A DNA stretch of 64,000 nt from the NCBI GenBank assembly GCA_023935145.1, contig CM043700.1:37738620-37802619 (forward strand). Direction: 5' to 3'. This document shows positions 10,478 to 25,311 of the stretch, piece after piece. The stretch is from Bretschneidera sinensis. Lineage: Eukaryota; Streptophyta; Magnoliopsida; Brassicales; Akaniaceae. The stretch's first letter is position 1. The number at the start of each line of letters is the position of its first letter. A program made the position numbers and the translations under genes. The notes below the pieces were generated by a model that did not search any database, was not told where the DNA came from, and was given only the letters and a program-made list of their open reading frames with translations.

Positions 10478-13400
10478 ATGAGTCACTCCATTTTTATTTG
10501 TATTTTTTGTTATTTAATTTATTAAGAAGTTTGTTCGTTTGTATTAGGATATCCACTCGTGAGTTATCAAAGAAATAAAAAATATGAGTAGTTTATATAT
10601 TGATTTTGGGAGCTTAAGCTTTTAAGTCATATTAGTGTTCATACATATATAACAAGTTTGTATTCATGTGAAATATTTTTCACCTTAACAACTGAGCTTT
10701 TGAATTATATTGATGCTCACATATGAATTCAATGTTCGTGTGACTGACCGATATACCGTCGACTCCGATCTTTATCATAATATGGCTTTGCTTCAGTATT
10801 TAAATTAATAACAACCCAACTTCTTCACTCTCTCTCTAAGTAGATTTCATTTCTCTCTCTGCGTGGTTTACATGCTAGCTAGAGACGGATTCAAGATATT
10901 TAGTCACTCAAAAGTAAATTTTGTTTAAAGATATTTATTCTAACTTCATAGGAAACAACAGAGGAGTTGGTGACTGGCTTCAACTGCGGTGATAGGATCC
11001 TTCTCGTAGCTGTTGTTTGCTTGGGTTATTAATGTTGGTTTTAAAGAATGACTGGCGCCATATAAAGGTTTGCACGCCAGGTGTTTGATACTTTGTTCTG
11101 CAGGGCAGGGGTGGCTTTCGTTCTGTTTCTACACATCTCTGTTTGCTACTGTAGATAATAGGTTATGTTGATTTTTCTCTTACTCTCTGTTTGCATGTAG
11201 GCCCATTTTGTGAGCTAAAAAAAATCTGGCATAAAAAAACAAATTGGAAATAAGAAGCGTAACCTCAGTTGACAGGTGAATGGCTACAAATGTATATTTG
11301 TTTATGTGGATTTTGAGATGCCACCACGCACAATCATGTGATATGATAGGAGCGGGAACATGCTGTTAGTACTAGGATTTTGGATGTCGCAGCTCTCACT
11401 TTGATTGGTCACACTCATAAAAGCTTCAACCCAGCTAGCTGGAAATCGGTAATGCTAATATGTGGTTCAAAGGGGCATTTTAAAAAGAGAAAAAAAGAAA
11501 GAAAGAAGGAAAACATGATTGAGGATTGTACCAACAAGAGCTTTCAGTTCAGATTTCAAATAGAATTCTAGAATAGGACAATTATGGAGAAGTGGGTGTT
11601 TCCTCTCACCCCAACCTCTTTCTTTTTCTTTTCTTTTTTTTGAAAAATCAGAAATTGGCTGAAATGAAAATGAATCATTTTCCGGGAAGGATATGGGATA
11701 AACTGCAATCCACTTTCAGTGGAGTTGCATCACTTTAAAAAAAAAAAAAAAAAAAACCAAAATACCCTCAAGGAACGTTGCAATTTCGTAGGCAAAGCAC
11801 AATTTTCAAAGAGATATGATTCCTTTTTTTTTTTTTTCAAAATCCAATTTGATGGGATAAATAGTTTTTAATAATACCAGTCGGAAAAACATCAAATGTA
11901 AAGTTCATTAGAAAATAATAGATGTTGAATTACAGATCTCATTGAATTTTTTTTCAATACCGAAGTTGTATTTTTCAACCACCAATTAACTTAATATTGA
12001 AAAATATCTTTTGCAAAAAATCTTTGTATATTAAAAAAATTAAATTATTGAATTATCTAATTACCTCTGTATTTGTTTCTGAGAAATTTAAAATAATAAG
12101 ACCATTTTCACCATTTCACTTTGAACTGCAGAGGATCAAAATCCTTGGGGAAAAAGATTGAAGAACTGAGTGCCAGTGGGACTGGGTATCGGTTGATCTG
12201 GGTTAGGCCGAACCATGGGTTAAACTGTGGCTAAGTAGCCATTGGGCTTCGTCGGCCCAGTTATTTGTCATGCAGTCTTTGAACCCAATAATAGGTCATC
12301 CGGCCTATAACTCTTGCACTGCTTCACGCTGTATGTCGCAACGTTGGCAATGGATGATTCTCCCCAAAACAAACAATTTTGGCTGCTGATTTTTTCTTCT
12401 CTTTTTTTCTAATAATAAAATAATTGTTTTTATTGTAAAAAAATGACAAACGAAACAATGAGGCCATTTCATTGGGAATTCACTAATTTCAGTAATGTCA
12501 ACAAGGGTCAATTATGATGTCGCCCAACAAATATTAAAAAAAGGTAACTATTATTAAATGTCACTAATGGAAAGTATAGTATATGATGAGCTACACCAAT
12601 TTTTGCATAAAATATTCTACATTGGTTCTGTCCTTACAAAGTGTCCCTAATGTCCCACACTGCCAGTCAGTGAAGATACCACACAGAAGATGCTGGGGAA
12701 TCCAATTTTTAAGTGTGATTAAAGTAAATTTGCTATAAAAAAGTTATTTTAGTTTCATTTAAAATGGGTTTCTGAACGACGTTGTAGTAGATACCCCATC
12801 AGATTCCGCTATTTAGTTATGGCAAAGTATTGTATTTGTAGACAAATCCTAACCGTTAATCTCCAACTCAAATCATCATTTTATCAATCGGCAGTCCTAA
12901 TTACATCAAAACGACCAAACCGTATCTACCACAAAGAACAGATTCTTGACTCATTTTAGTCATGGTACGATGTCAGCCATAGACATTTTTTCAAAGATGA
13001 TCCTACACTTTCCCAATTATACCCTCCCACCCAATCACTGGGACCCACATAAATCAGCAAATAAAAAATACCCACAAAAAATGAAAAAATTCAAACAATT
13101 TTTTTATTTCATATCGTTACAGAGATTGTCCCCATAACATGTGTTTTTTTTCCAAAAAAAAAAAAATGTCAGTTACATTGGTGATTGGTCCTAATCCAAA
13201 CACTAACCCCAGAAAAATCTTTTGTATTTATATATGTGAGGTGAGACATGGAGATAAGGAGGTTGTGAGAGAGAATCTGCCAGAAAAGAAAAACAAAATT
13301 TTCTTTGATTTTTGTCTTTGAATAAAATGAAATACATTGTGATCCATTGAATCTCAATCTATTTCCCTTCATTTTGTTCCATACAATTTTTTGAGATTTG

Positions 13401-13556
13401 TAACGTTTTGCGGACTGTGTATATGATATCCTAAAAAATTGTGTCATATTCTTCATAGGTGCGCAGTCACTCACCACCCACCACCCACCACCACCAAATC
13501 TTTAAGTCGTGAATTATTGATTTTTCTTTTAACAAATATTTGATAAATACATTTAT

Positions 13557-13587
<31 letters not shown>

Positions 13588-13724
13588 AATATTTGATAAT
13601 TTTTCTCTTTCCTTTGAACTCTTTCTCTCAACAACCCCATTTGTTGGTATATAAATCTTCTATCATTTCCATTTTCACTTTGTGCAAAAAACCCACTTCA
13701 TCTATCGCTCTCCAGTGCACATTC
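10478..13724. other. Intergenic region between the GATA and GLDP genes
   Basis: This holds the GATA 3' UTR, AT-rich DNA, A and T homopolymers (near 11738 and 11825), and then the GLDP leader. No open frame here shows a protein family. The final 230 bases before the GLDP ATG include ccaccca repeats near 13475 and a TA/CA microsatellite. Confidence 0.5.
13559..13587. repeat. (TA)n(CA)n microsatellite
   Basis: A run of TA dinucleotides passes into CA dinucleotides about 140 bases before the GLDP start codon, so it lies in the promoter or leader. Confidence 0.9.
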
Positions 13725-16700
13725 ATGGAACGTGCAAGGAGACTCGCTAACCGGGCAATCCTCAAACGCCTGGTTAATGAGTCTAGGAAATCCCGCAACA
13801 GTGAATCATCTCTGCTAAGTTCTTCATCCCCTGTTTTGTACACGCCTTCAAGGTATGTGTATTCATTGTCAACATTTGCTTCGAAAAATACTACTAGTAG
13901 ATCAAATTTGTTGCAAACCAGAAATGTGTCGTATAATGTTGGTAATAATGGTATTGGTTCACAAATTCGATCTATATCTGTTGAGGCATTGAAATCAAGT
14001 GATACTTTCCCTCACCGCCATAACTCAGCAACCCCAGAAGAGCAAACCAAGATGGCTGAGTCATGTGGTTTTAATAATCTTGATTCACTAATTGATGCTA
14101 CTGTGCCTAAATCTATACGCATTAATTCGATGGAGTTCTCTAAGTTTGATGAAGGGTTAACAGAGAGCCAAATGATTGAACACATGAAAAATTTAGCATC
14201 AAAGAATAAGGTTTTCAAGTCATATATTGGGATGGGTTACTATAATACTCATGTTCCACCTGTGATTTTAAGGAATATAATGGAGAATCCGGCTTGGTAC
14301 ACTCAGTATACCCCGTATCAGGCCGAGATTTCTCAAGGGCGCCTTGAGTCTTTGCTTAATTTTCAGACCCTGATTACGGATCTTACTGGTTTGCCCATGT
14401 CTAATGCTTCATTGCTTGATGAGGGAACTGCCGCTGCTGAGGCAATGGCTATGTGTAATAACATTCAGAAAGGGAAAAGGAAGACATTTGTTATTGCTAA
14501 CAATTGTCACCCACAAACAATTGATATTTGTAAGACTAGAGCTGATGGTTTTGATCTTAAAGTAGTTACCGCAGATCTTAAGGATATTGATTGCAAGTCA
14601 GGGGATGTTTGTGGGGTTTTAGTTCAGTATCCGGGCACTGAGGGTGAGGTTTTGGACTATGGTGAGTTTATTAAGAAAGCTCATGCTAATGGGGTTAAGG
14701 TTGTCATGGCATCCGATCTGTTGGCGTTGACAATGTTGAAGCCTCCTGGTGAATTGGGAGCAGATATCGTTGTTGGTTCAGCTCAGAGGTTTGGGGTGCC
14801 GATGGGGTATGGAGGTCCTCATGCTGCATTTTTGGCTACCTCTCAAGAGTACAAGAGGATGATGCCTGGGAGAATCATTGGTGTCAGTGTTGATTCTTCA
14901 GGGAAGCCTGCTCTGCGTATGGCGATGCAGACTAGGGAGCAACATATCCGAAGGGACAAGGCTACTAGTAACATCTGCACTGCTCAAGTAAGAGACTACT
15001 GTTTACCTGTTCACTTTTATGTTTTTTTTTCTTTAGGAACTGCTGGTATAGAAGGTCAAATTCTAAAAATACTCCCAATGCCATCATTTTGCTAAAAGTT
15101 TTTGATACAGAGCTTAACTTGCTCAAAACTATTGGCGCGGGTGCATATTTTTCTGTACCAAAAGAGCAGGCCCCTAGCATGAATGATGAGTTGGCTTTGA
15201 TTTGGTTGATTAGATATTTTGTTTTATTTAGGCATTACTTGCAAACATGGCTGCAATGTATGCTGTTTATCATGGACCTGAAGGCTTAAAATCCATTGCC
15301 CAACGTGTTCATGGTCTTGCTGGGGCATTTGCACTAGGACTGAAGAAACTTGGAACAGTGGAAGTCGAGGGTCTTCCCTTCTTTGACACAGTGAAGGTTA
15401 AGTCTGCTGATGCTCATGCAATTGCTGATGCTGCTTACAAAAGTGAGATTAATTTGCGGATTGTGGACTCAAACACTGTGAGTGTTGATTTTATATGTAG
15501 CGTTGATTAATTGACTATAATTATACATCATGAGATAATTGGAGGTTGGTTCCCTTTCAGATCACTGTTTCCTTTGATGAAACAACCACTTTGGAGGATG
15601 TTGATAAGCTTTTCAAAGTTTTTGCTTCTGGCAAACCTGTGAGTCCTAATAATCCTCTTTCATCCTGCTGATGTTCATGGTTAACCAATTTTTGACTTTC
15701 TGACATAGGCCTTCTTTGTTTTTACTGTCAGGTCCCATTCACTGCTGCATCTCTTGCACCAGAAGTTCAAACTGCAATCCCTTCTGGCCTAACAAGGGAT
15801 AGTCTTTTTCTGAACCATCCAATCTTTAACACGTATACTCCATTCCTTAAAACTTAAATACTTATAGCTGACAGTTTGCAGGCCACCCTGACCTTTGCTT
15901 GGTTCTTATTAGGTACCATACTGAGCATGAGTTACTCAGATACATCCATAGGTTACAATCAAAGGATCTATCATTGTGCCACAGCATGATTCCATTGGGA
16001 TCTTGTACGATGAAATTGAATGCAACCACTGAAATGATGCCAGTGACATGGCCAAACTTCTCTGACATCCACCCTTTTGCCCCTACTGAACAGGCTCTGG
16101 GTTATCAGGTAACTAGTTAAAAATATTCAGTTGCGCAGATGACAGACTTCCAGATAAATACTTTAATGTTATATATAAAGAAGCAATTTTGGCATCATGG
16201 CTTAATGAATTATGGTTCTATTAGGAAATGTTTGATGATTTGGGTTCACTCTTGTGTACCATCACTGGGTTTGACTCTTTCTCATTGCAACCTAATGCTG
16301 GTGCCGCTGGGGAGTATGCTGGGCTGATGGTTATCCGCGCATATCATATGGTAAGTCTCTAGCCAAAAAGGTTTGATGTGTAGCTCTAGATAAACATCTT
16401 GAGTTGTCTTTGCGGCTAAATTTTCTGATAAGTATGTTGTTATGTTGTAAACCACTGAATGACATAAGAGACACTTTGCATCTTGGGTTTAGCTCCTTTT
16501 CTCCTCCCCTGCTCCCTGAGAGCCATAAAAAACATAAGCACAAAACACGACAATGGATTTATATGGTGCGCACTATTGTGGCAGACTTGTTTACTGAATC
16601 TGCAATGCATTTGATGACGTAGCATTTTTTCCCTCCAGTATATAGTTGAACAAAATTCAGGGTTAATTGTGGGTCCTCCTGCCTCCAAGAATTTGTATTA

Positions 16701-19557
16701 TTTTTACTGTCCTGAAGTCCTTTTTTTGCACTTGGGTTTAAGTCTTAAGTGGGAATGTGTGTTGTAGACGGTGTTGAAGTCAAATCTAACCATTCCAACT
16801 AACCAAATTAAAGAAGGAAAAAGGAAGAGTTTTCTGATTCTTTAATACTTCTTCAACTGATTATGCTGATGTGGTAGACGAATGAAAAATGTAGGCAAGA
16901 GGAGACCATCACCGCAATGTGTGCATCATACCTGTTTCAGCACATGGGACAAATCCTGCAAGTGCTGCTATGTGTGGAATGAAAATTGTTGCTGTTGGAA
17001 CTGATGCCAAGGGAAACATCAACATTGAAGAGTTAAAGAAGGCTGCTGAAGCTAATAGGGACAACCTATCAGCTCTTATGGTATGTTTTGCATACTGGAC
17101 TAAGACTTAAGTGTTTATGAACAGATTTCATCATAGAGACTGGAGGGTAGGGAACTGCTTGAGCAGTTAGCAATTATCATATTTTGAATTAAATTTCAGG
17201 TTACATATCCTTCAACTCATGGAGTATATGAAGAAGGTATTGAAGAGATATGTAAGATAATACATGACAACGGAGGTCAAGTATACATGGATGGGGCTAA
17301 CATGAACGCGCAGGTCTATTTATCTTTCTTTTTTCCTATAAATTTTTTCGTTTCATTTTTTTATGTTCATCCTCAATCATGTCCATCTAAATGGGTAACA
17401 TTTATATGTCATAAAACCTTCCCATCCAATTCTGAAACAACTATTGATCCTCACAGGTGGGTTTGACAAGCCCAGGTTTTATTGGTGCTGATGTTTGCCA
17501 TCTCAATCTTCACAAGACATTCTGCATTCCACATGGAGGTGGTGGTCCTGGCATGGGTCCTATTGGTGTGAAGAAACACTTGGCACCTTTTCTGCCTTCA
17601 CACCCTGTGGTATGTACTCCCTCACATTCAATGACTATATATATATATAGACATATTTGTTAATCTTTTTCATGTGCTTGACATTTATATTGGCTTCCAT
17701 GGAAAGAAGTTGCATTATTTCTAAAGAGGTTGAGTCTCTGTCTTTTATTTCTTCATGATTCATCAAATGATGGTAATTCATCAGAACCATTAATTTATAT
17801 GTACAGTTGTGTGCATGAAACTTGGAGCATATTATTCATATTGTTTGTCATGGATTTTTACAATCATAACTAACATTACACCGTTGATGGTGATTACTAG
17901 TGAATTCTGCTGCTGCAATATCTTTTTTATTCAGTTTTTAATTTTCTTTTCTTTATTTTTCACTGAAGGTATCTACAGGTGGTATCCCAGCCCCTGCAAA
18001 GTCTCAACCACTCGGTACCATTTCTGCAGCACCTTGGGGCTCTGCACTTATCTTGCCAATATCGTATACCTACATAGCCATGATGGGTTCTAATGGACTC
18101 ACCGATGCTTCAAAGATAGCGATCTTGAATGCAAACTACATGGCAAAACGTTTGGAGGTTCCTGCTTTTTCCTTGAAACCTTTTGCTTTATAACCTTTGA
18201 TAATCATACGATGCCTTTTTATCTTCATTCAAAAAAATGGCCATTCTTTTAAACTTCATATGGACCTACTCTTCCAAATTAGAAGTATGATAATCAGAGT
18301 CTTGGGTTTACTGTCTAAAATAAAAATTGAGGTTTTGATTTATTGCTCTCCATTAAAGTTAAATTCCAAATAATTTTGATTGAGTTTATTTATCCAAAAA
18401 AACTTGATTGAGTTTCCTCATTTGTGCTTGTGAATTGTGATTGTTTTGCTCTTCAGGAACACTATCCTGTTCTTTTCCGTGGGGTCAATGGAACAGTTGC
18501 TCATGAATTCATTATAGATTTAAGAGGTTTCAAGGTAGTTCTTAATACATTACTTTCTTTAATATTCATCTCTTTAATCTACTGTTCATTTCCATTAATT
18601 GCGAGCTATTGTGGTTGCAGAATACTGCTGGGATAGAGCCTGAAGATGTAGCCAAACGTCTTATGGACTATGGATTCCATGCACCAACTATGTCATGGCC
18701 TGTTCCAGGCACACTAATGATTGAGCCCACGGAAAGTGAAAGCAAGGTATAACTCATGAAGGATCCTTCCCTTTTTGTACCCCCCTTTCTCACTCCCTCT
18801 CCCTCTCCCTCTCCCTCTCTCTCAGATCAAATTCAATATCTTTTGCAGGCAGAGTTAGACAGGTTTTGTGATGCGCTTATCTCCATTAGGGAAGAAATTG
18901 CACAGATTGAGAAAGGAAATGCTGATGTCAACAACAATGTCCTAAAGGTGAAGTTAATATATAGAAGAATTGACGTTACACATTTACTCTCGTAGTTGTA
19001 CTGGCATGCTTGCTTGTTCTGTGCAATCATAGTTCATGAAATTCTAAGAGAAGTCAACCTAAAATGTACAAATGCAGGGAGCTCCTCATCCTCCATCTTT
19101 GCTCATGGGAGATGCATGGACAAAACCTTATTCTCGCGAATATGCAGCCTTCCCTGCTTCCTGGCTCCGGACTTCTAAGTTCTGGCCTAGTACAGGTATG
19201 CATATCCATCTGTGATCTCACCATCCATGCCTGAACATATTATCTTGGACGTACCACATAGCTGCTTTGTTAACTATAGTTATCATATTCATATTTCATC
19301 TGTTTTTATATGTACCGGGAACTGATTTACTGAAATTTAGACTACATAGGATCATAATAAATAAATAAAATTGAGCTAGTTTATCCTAGAATCAGTAATT
19401 TGAGTATCAAAGTGCATTTTTATTATGCTGATAACTAAACTTTCTGGGGGCTGTCATATCAGGACGTGTTGACAATGTGTACGGTGATCGCAATCTCACC
19501 TGTACCCTTCAATCAGTATCACAAGTTGTTGAAGAACAGGCTGCAGCTACTGCTTAA
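13725..19557 (+). CDS. GLDP: Glycine decarboxylase P-protein, mitochondrial (EC 1.4.4.2)
   Basis: Fifteen exons join in phase: 13725-14987, 15232-15477, 15561-15638, 15732-15832, 15913-16108, 16225-16350, 16895-17080, 17200-17313, 17457-17609, 17969-18157, 18457-18534, 18621-18746, 18849-18947, 19078-19195, 19463-19557. The product is 1055 residues, the usual plant length. The P-protein decarboxylates glycine with pyridoxal phosphate and passes the aminomethyl group to lipoyl H-protein in the mitochondrial matrix, the central step of photorespiration. The PLP lysine is K790 in [18 protein letters not shown]. Residues 1 to about 90 are rich in R and S and poor in acidic residues, a typical transit peptide ([16 protein letters not shown]). 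The start at 13725 is chosen over an in-frame ATG at 13593 because [11 protein letters not shown] opens known plant transit peptides. The first exon holds 421 codons without interruption. No damage is seen. Confidence 0.97.
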
Positions 19558-21572
19558 GTGTTCGTTTCTATGCCACTTGATGGAAGGATTCTTCACAACC
19601 ATGAAAGCTGAAACCATTTTCTGCATGCTCTTGTTGTATGTAAACTTTCCTCCATGTTCATATGCTTCTTTGCAGCTGGTGACTTTCATTTTCTTGATAT
19701 AGTGATGATCAGCTGCTTTAACACTAGTCGTTGCTAATTGCAAATCATATGCTGTAGTTATCGTCGCTCATACTATCTTGCTTTCTCTAGGGGCCTTGAT
19801 TTATACCAAACTTAGGTTGTGAAAGTGAGGAATGGAAACAACATAAAAGCACATCTCTAAATTGATGTTTGAATTGAGTGGGAAGAAAAAGGTTGGAGTT
19901 TGGGGGTTGGCTTTGTTTGTACAGACTACAGATATAAAAAGCAATACTTGCCTATTTTGAAACCCTCGTCCCTTTTTGGCTTTGCATTATAACCTGAAAC
20001 GCACAGCTTTGACTCTTATCAAAAGGCACCGGATCATAGATTCAGTTGCCAAAGAAACTGAACTCCCCAAAACGCACAGCTCCGAGCTTGACCAAAACTC
20101 TCTGCATCAATGGTTACCTATTTTGCACGTGCGTCGTCGAATAGTAGAGGAGGAAATTTCACTTTCTTAGCAAGTGAACAGTTAAGGAAAGAGGGGTAGA
20201 GAGAAATTTGACAAGAAAATTGAAGATTTTTTTTCATAATCTGTATTTACAAATTATTCCTGTTTGTATCACACAATCATTGAACGACGAATAAGTATTC
20301 AATTTTAAAAAAATTCTTAATGAGGGTGCCAATAAAGTCATGTATATATATATATATTATAAATAAAATTTTAAAATCAACGGCATAACCAATTAAAAAT
20401 GTTTATCATTTTGATCGATTTACATTAGACATTTCAATCATCACCAATCAGTTAATCAATCAATTTTTTAATTTTATTTAAATCACTTTCTATTAGTTAT
20501 TATAGTTAATATATTATTAATATTAATTTATATAAATATATTTTAAATAGGATTGTTTAAAGTTTATATATTTATTAGTTATTATAATTGTTAAATTTTT
20601 AATATGTCAATTTATCAAAACGATTAAAGATTTTTTCATTATCAATAAACCGACATACATTGACTAATCGATTGATCAACAATTTTGATTGATTGGGTTA
20701 CAATTAATGAAGAGCCCCAGTTCTTATTAATAATAGTAAGTTGTAATAAATATAGATGAATATCAGAAAAAAATAAAAATAAAAAGTGGTGGAATGGTTA
20801 AAGCTTGGTAGGAGCAATTTCACAGGAATCATGCGGTCATGTCAGAAGTGAGGACCGGGTTGTTATAATTTTAGTGGCCAGTTCTGGTAGGGGCAATTTA
20901 TTTTTCAATTGAAGGCTGCGGATAATTTTAAAGCGGGTAGAATAATTTACATGCAGCTTCCTGAAGTAGTATGAATTCCAAACTAAAATTTCATGTAAAA
21001 GGGTCATATTCCAACCCAATTCATTCGCCAGCTCTGTATGTCCCCATGCAGGGTTTTCATTGCTTAGTCAATGTCACTGCTACATTCTCGCCGGCCAAGT
21101 CTCTGTCCTTGTCATGACCGTTACAAGCCAAAGTATTTACCTCCTTATATGTACTAAGGGGGCCTCCTTTTGTTGAACCGATCGAGGTTGAATTATGTTA
21201 ATTTTATATAAATAATTACTTTTTGTTTGGTTGATAATATTTTTTATTTATGTAAAATTAAAATAAAATAAATTTGTTATAATCTTCTAATTTTTTTTTT
21301 TTGTCTCATCTCATTCCATTGAATAAAATCAATCTTATCCATTTGCGATTAAATTTTTTCTTTTTGCTCTTTTTATCTTTGAATAATAATAATAATTATA
21401 TAATTATTTAAAATAATTATTTTTTTTTAAAATAACTATAATAATAATGATAATACTAATAATAATATTGATACTAATATTATTTTAACAATTATAATAA
21501 TATTATAATGACAATGAGAATAATAATTATCATAATTATAATTATATTAGTGATAACAATAATAATGATATG

Positions 21573-21573
<1 letters not shown>

Positions 21574-21616
<43 letters not shown>
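21574..21616. repeat. (ATA)n microsatellite
   Basis: About 14 copies of an ATA/TAA trinucleotide lie inside a longer AT-rich region. Confidence 0.9.
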
Positions 21617-21617
<1 letters not shown>

Positions 21618-22930
21618 TATAAAATTATTATTATAGTACTTATAATAATAAAAAATATTTATTATTATTATGATAATAATTATAATAAAAAATTTAATGT
21701 TAATAATTATAATAAAAAATGGTGTTTGTGAATAAATTGAAGATCGTTAAGAATGATGAATATTGTTAGGGTTTTGTGGTACTTAGACTTTTTATCCCAT
21801 TTTAGTCTCGGTCCAATAATCTCATGAACCAAACATAGAATTAATATACTAGCTCTTTAATTTCTTTTTATCTTATCTCATGCTAATTTTAGTCTTATCT
21901 CATTATAATCGTGTTCGTGAACCAAACGAGTCCTAAGTGATTGTCAATTGGGAAATAATAAGCTGACATAAATTGACTAAAATTCAATTATAACAGTATG
22001 AGTGTCAATAATAAATTTGTTGATAAAATAAAAACCGACACAAATATTGGATACAAACAGACTTTTCATACATAGAGGTTAGGTAGTCGTTTGAAAAACA
22101 TATCTGTAGTATTGGAAATGACTTTACATACTTATCAAAAAATTGACTTCACATAATCCGTTAAATCCTGACAAAACGTGAGAATTGTCTAGATTGTCCT
22201 TCATTAAATTAAAGCTGATAAACTTACCCTAATCAATTATCTCTTACATCTCCATCTCTCTTTTCTCCCCCATCTTTCTGTTCCATACGTAGAGGAATGC
22301 AACCAAAATCCCTAAATGCCACCTTGGCTTCCACCAATGGCATGGGTGTAGAAGAGGACCATCAGCTTTAGTGTGAGGGGTCGGTCTTGTGTTTTTTTCT
22401 TCTCTTTGCTATTTTCTTCGTCTTCTTTTGACTACTCCTTTCTGTTTCCTTTGTCTAATCTGATTAATATCTAGTCGGCCTAATGTCCTTAGCTTAAACC
22501 AAATCACTCTCTTCAAATTAGCTAATTGATCAATTCATAAAAATAACAATTTTTTTTTGCAACACCCACTCCATTTTAGCGGTGAAAAGCTCTCCTCTTT
22601 GAATAATTTTCAACCACACATAACTGTGTCATTGTCACTACGTCTAACGTTCTTTCCAAATCGACCCACCATAATAGTTGCACCATGGCCACATCTCATC
22701 ATCCTCTACAACGTCTCCAGTTGCATGTCTCTCTAACGACAACAACGCTCGCTTCCAATAGTTTACAACACCACAACTTCCACGGTCAAACAACCCATAT
22801 ACCCACTGCAAGCCTATTTTAAAGCTTCTTGATATGTATTTAATTACAAACTAGAGATTGGTTTGAGTTGCTACAAACCAAGACTTTGAGAATAATAGGG
22901 TCATTTTTCACTAGATCCACGGTTATTATT

Positions 22931-23100
22931 TTTTTGTATAACGGACCATTATGATCGCCTTCACAATCCTTGCCTTAGAAATTTGTAGAGGATGTAAATC
23001 GCAGGATGTGCAGCGCAGAGGCAAGACTCTAACCCGAGACCTCACGGAGAAATTACCATCTCGAATGCCGAATTTACCACTATGCCATATGCTCTGGGGC
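22931..23100 (-). mobile_element. tRNA-derived SINE with 18-bp target duplication
   Basis: Read on the minus strand, the element opens with a tRNA-like head. Box A is tggcatagtggtaa, and box B is a diverged ggttagagtct about 45 bases later. An unrelated body follows, and it ends in an A-rich tail (tatacaaaaaaa). The element is flanked by AGATCCACGGTTATTATT at 22913-22930 and AGATCCACAGTTATTATT at 23101-23118, matching at 17 of 18 positions, as expected for LINE-driven insertion. The head resembles plant Au-type SINEs, but that assignment is from memory. Confidence 0.85.
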
Positions 23101-25290
23101 AGATCCACAGTTATTATTATTTGAATATTGAAGGAAAAATTGAAATTCTTGATTTTTTCTTCTGGACTTGGTGATTGGATGGGAGAAAATGAACATTGAA
23201 AATAAATAGAGAAAACTAAAAGGAAAATGAGAGATAAAATGTAATAGGAGAGAGATTGACTAAAATTTTATTTGTGTTTTATTTTAATCATTTTTTTGAC
23301 GTGATCAATGTCATTTGAAGGGTATTTTGAGGGATTTTTAAATAAAAAATTATCAAGTGACGACATTTGACCAAAATTATGATGGGGGTATATTTATATA
23401 ATGTGATCTATAAATTTAAGGTATAAAACACTAATTTTTATTATATCACATGTATAATTTTAAAATTACTCTTAAACTCAAGTATGAAAATATAATTAAC
23501 CCCTTTAATCAAAGAAATTGTATTCATGAAACAAATCAATCCGCATTAGACAGGTTATTCAAGTTTTATGGGCTCTGTTACTTCCTTTCTGTTTGGGGCA
23601 AAATCTTATCTACTATGTAAACATTATTCACATACTTTTCTCAGATTCTAAGACGCACATGGCAAGGTGTGTGTGTATTTTAATCCAATCGGCTATTGTC
23701 TGTTTTAGTTATTAACCCCATAACTCTTGGTAACTATTTATTGAGGTCTATTATTGTTGTATAGGGTACTTAGTAAAACATAATTATGATGATTTATGCG
23801 TGTAAATAAATTAATGAAGCACCTTTTGATCATTCAGTAATTTTGATTTATAGTTTACAAAATAATTTTTAAAACAAATATATAATTCAAACCTTTTGAT
23901 TTAATAGTTATTTTCATAATTTTTTATATACGATACACGTGCTTGATATTATTTTCCAATCAATGTATCAAAAACATAGTACAACATTAATAGAATTAAA
24001 AATTATTAAGTGTTCATCATCAACAACAACGGAATTTTTTTTTAACACAAATTCAAAATTTTTCCAATTTTTTTAATAAACTATTCTTTTAAAACATTTG
24101 ACCTAACAAAAACATAAATGATTTTATAATTAAACTATCCCAAATGTACCTAATTGCTATTTGTACCAATAAATCATACTAAAATGTTTTTATAAATTGA
24201 GATGATTTTTAATAATTTGTTCAACAATACATTTCTCGTGCTTAAAGTCAAATGGGTATATAATAATAACACTAAATGCAAATACTCAAAATAAAACTCG
24301 ACAATAAACTAACACAATAATATTTTGGATTATGGCGATGTTTGGTAACTAATTAAAATATGTTTAAATCAATAAATTTAATATAAATAATATTTAAATT
24401 TATTAATTTAAATATATTTTAATTAATTTCATGTATTACAAACACAAATTATTCATCAATAAACTATAAATTAAATAGATTTATAGTTGCCTATAAAAAA
24501 ATATCATATGCTATCCCAAATTTCAAGATAACATGTGCAAATAGTTAAGCAAGGACACCAACAGATTCTTACAAGGCCTACTGGTGCCTAAACAAATCCA
24601 TTAGTACGTGAAAAGAATATCTATGATATTAATTAAGGTAAAATTTTTATTCGGTGTTTAATTTTTAAAATAGTTGTTTAAATCTTTATATAAATATATA
24701 AATTAAATATTTAATTTAAATTATACATGTATCTCAAATATCAATTTCAACTCATCATATTTTTTTATTATATTTTTTTCTCCTATTATCACACTTAGAC
24801 TTAATTTTTCATCTCTTCTTATCTTTTTTATCTTCAACCCATCTTGATGTTCTCTCTTGCTTTTTATCTTTTTTCATATTTTCAATTGTTCTTATTTTTT
24901 TGGTGATTTTAACCAGATTGTTCTTTTTTTGATTTTTTTTTTACAGTTCAGTTTTCTAATGGAGAATACATAACTATTATACTTAGTATATTTATAAATA
25001 ATAACATATTGTCTTATCACATAAAAGATTAAATCAATATGTGCATAACGCGTGTCGAGATGCTAACAACAACTAGGCCCATAATTAACAGTGTAGTTTA
25101 ACTATAGCTTAGGGTGAACTTAGGAATAATCTCCGCTTTTGATTTACCAATTAGACGTGGCTGTGTGACGTAAGCTTTATTTAATTAATAAATAATTATT
25201 ATAAAAAAATAAAGTTGAAATCAAATACTCCTTATATCTCATAATTTTAGTCATTTGTCATTTTTTTTACTTAAGTTTAATTTAAGATAT

Positions 25291-25311
25291 TATATATATA
25301 TATATATATAT
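25291..25311. repeat. (TA)n microsatellite
   Basis: About ten TA dinucleotides in AT-rich intergenic DNA. Confidence 0.85.

Noticed and set aside
20780..20870. tRNA-like phrase tggtggaatggttaaagc
   Set aside because: No matching box B or cloverleaf could be completed, so I do not call a tRNA or SINE.
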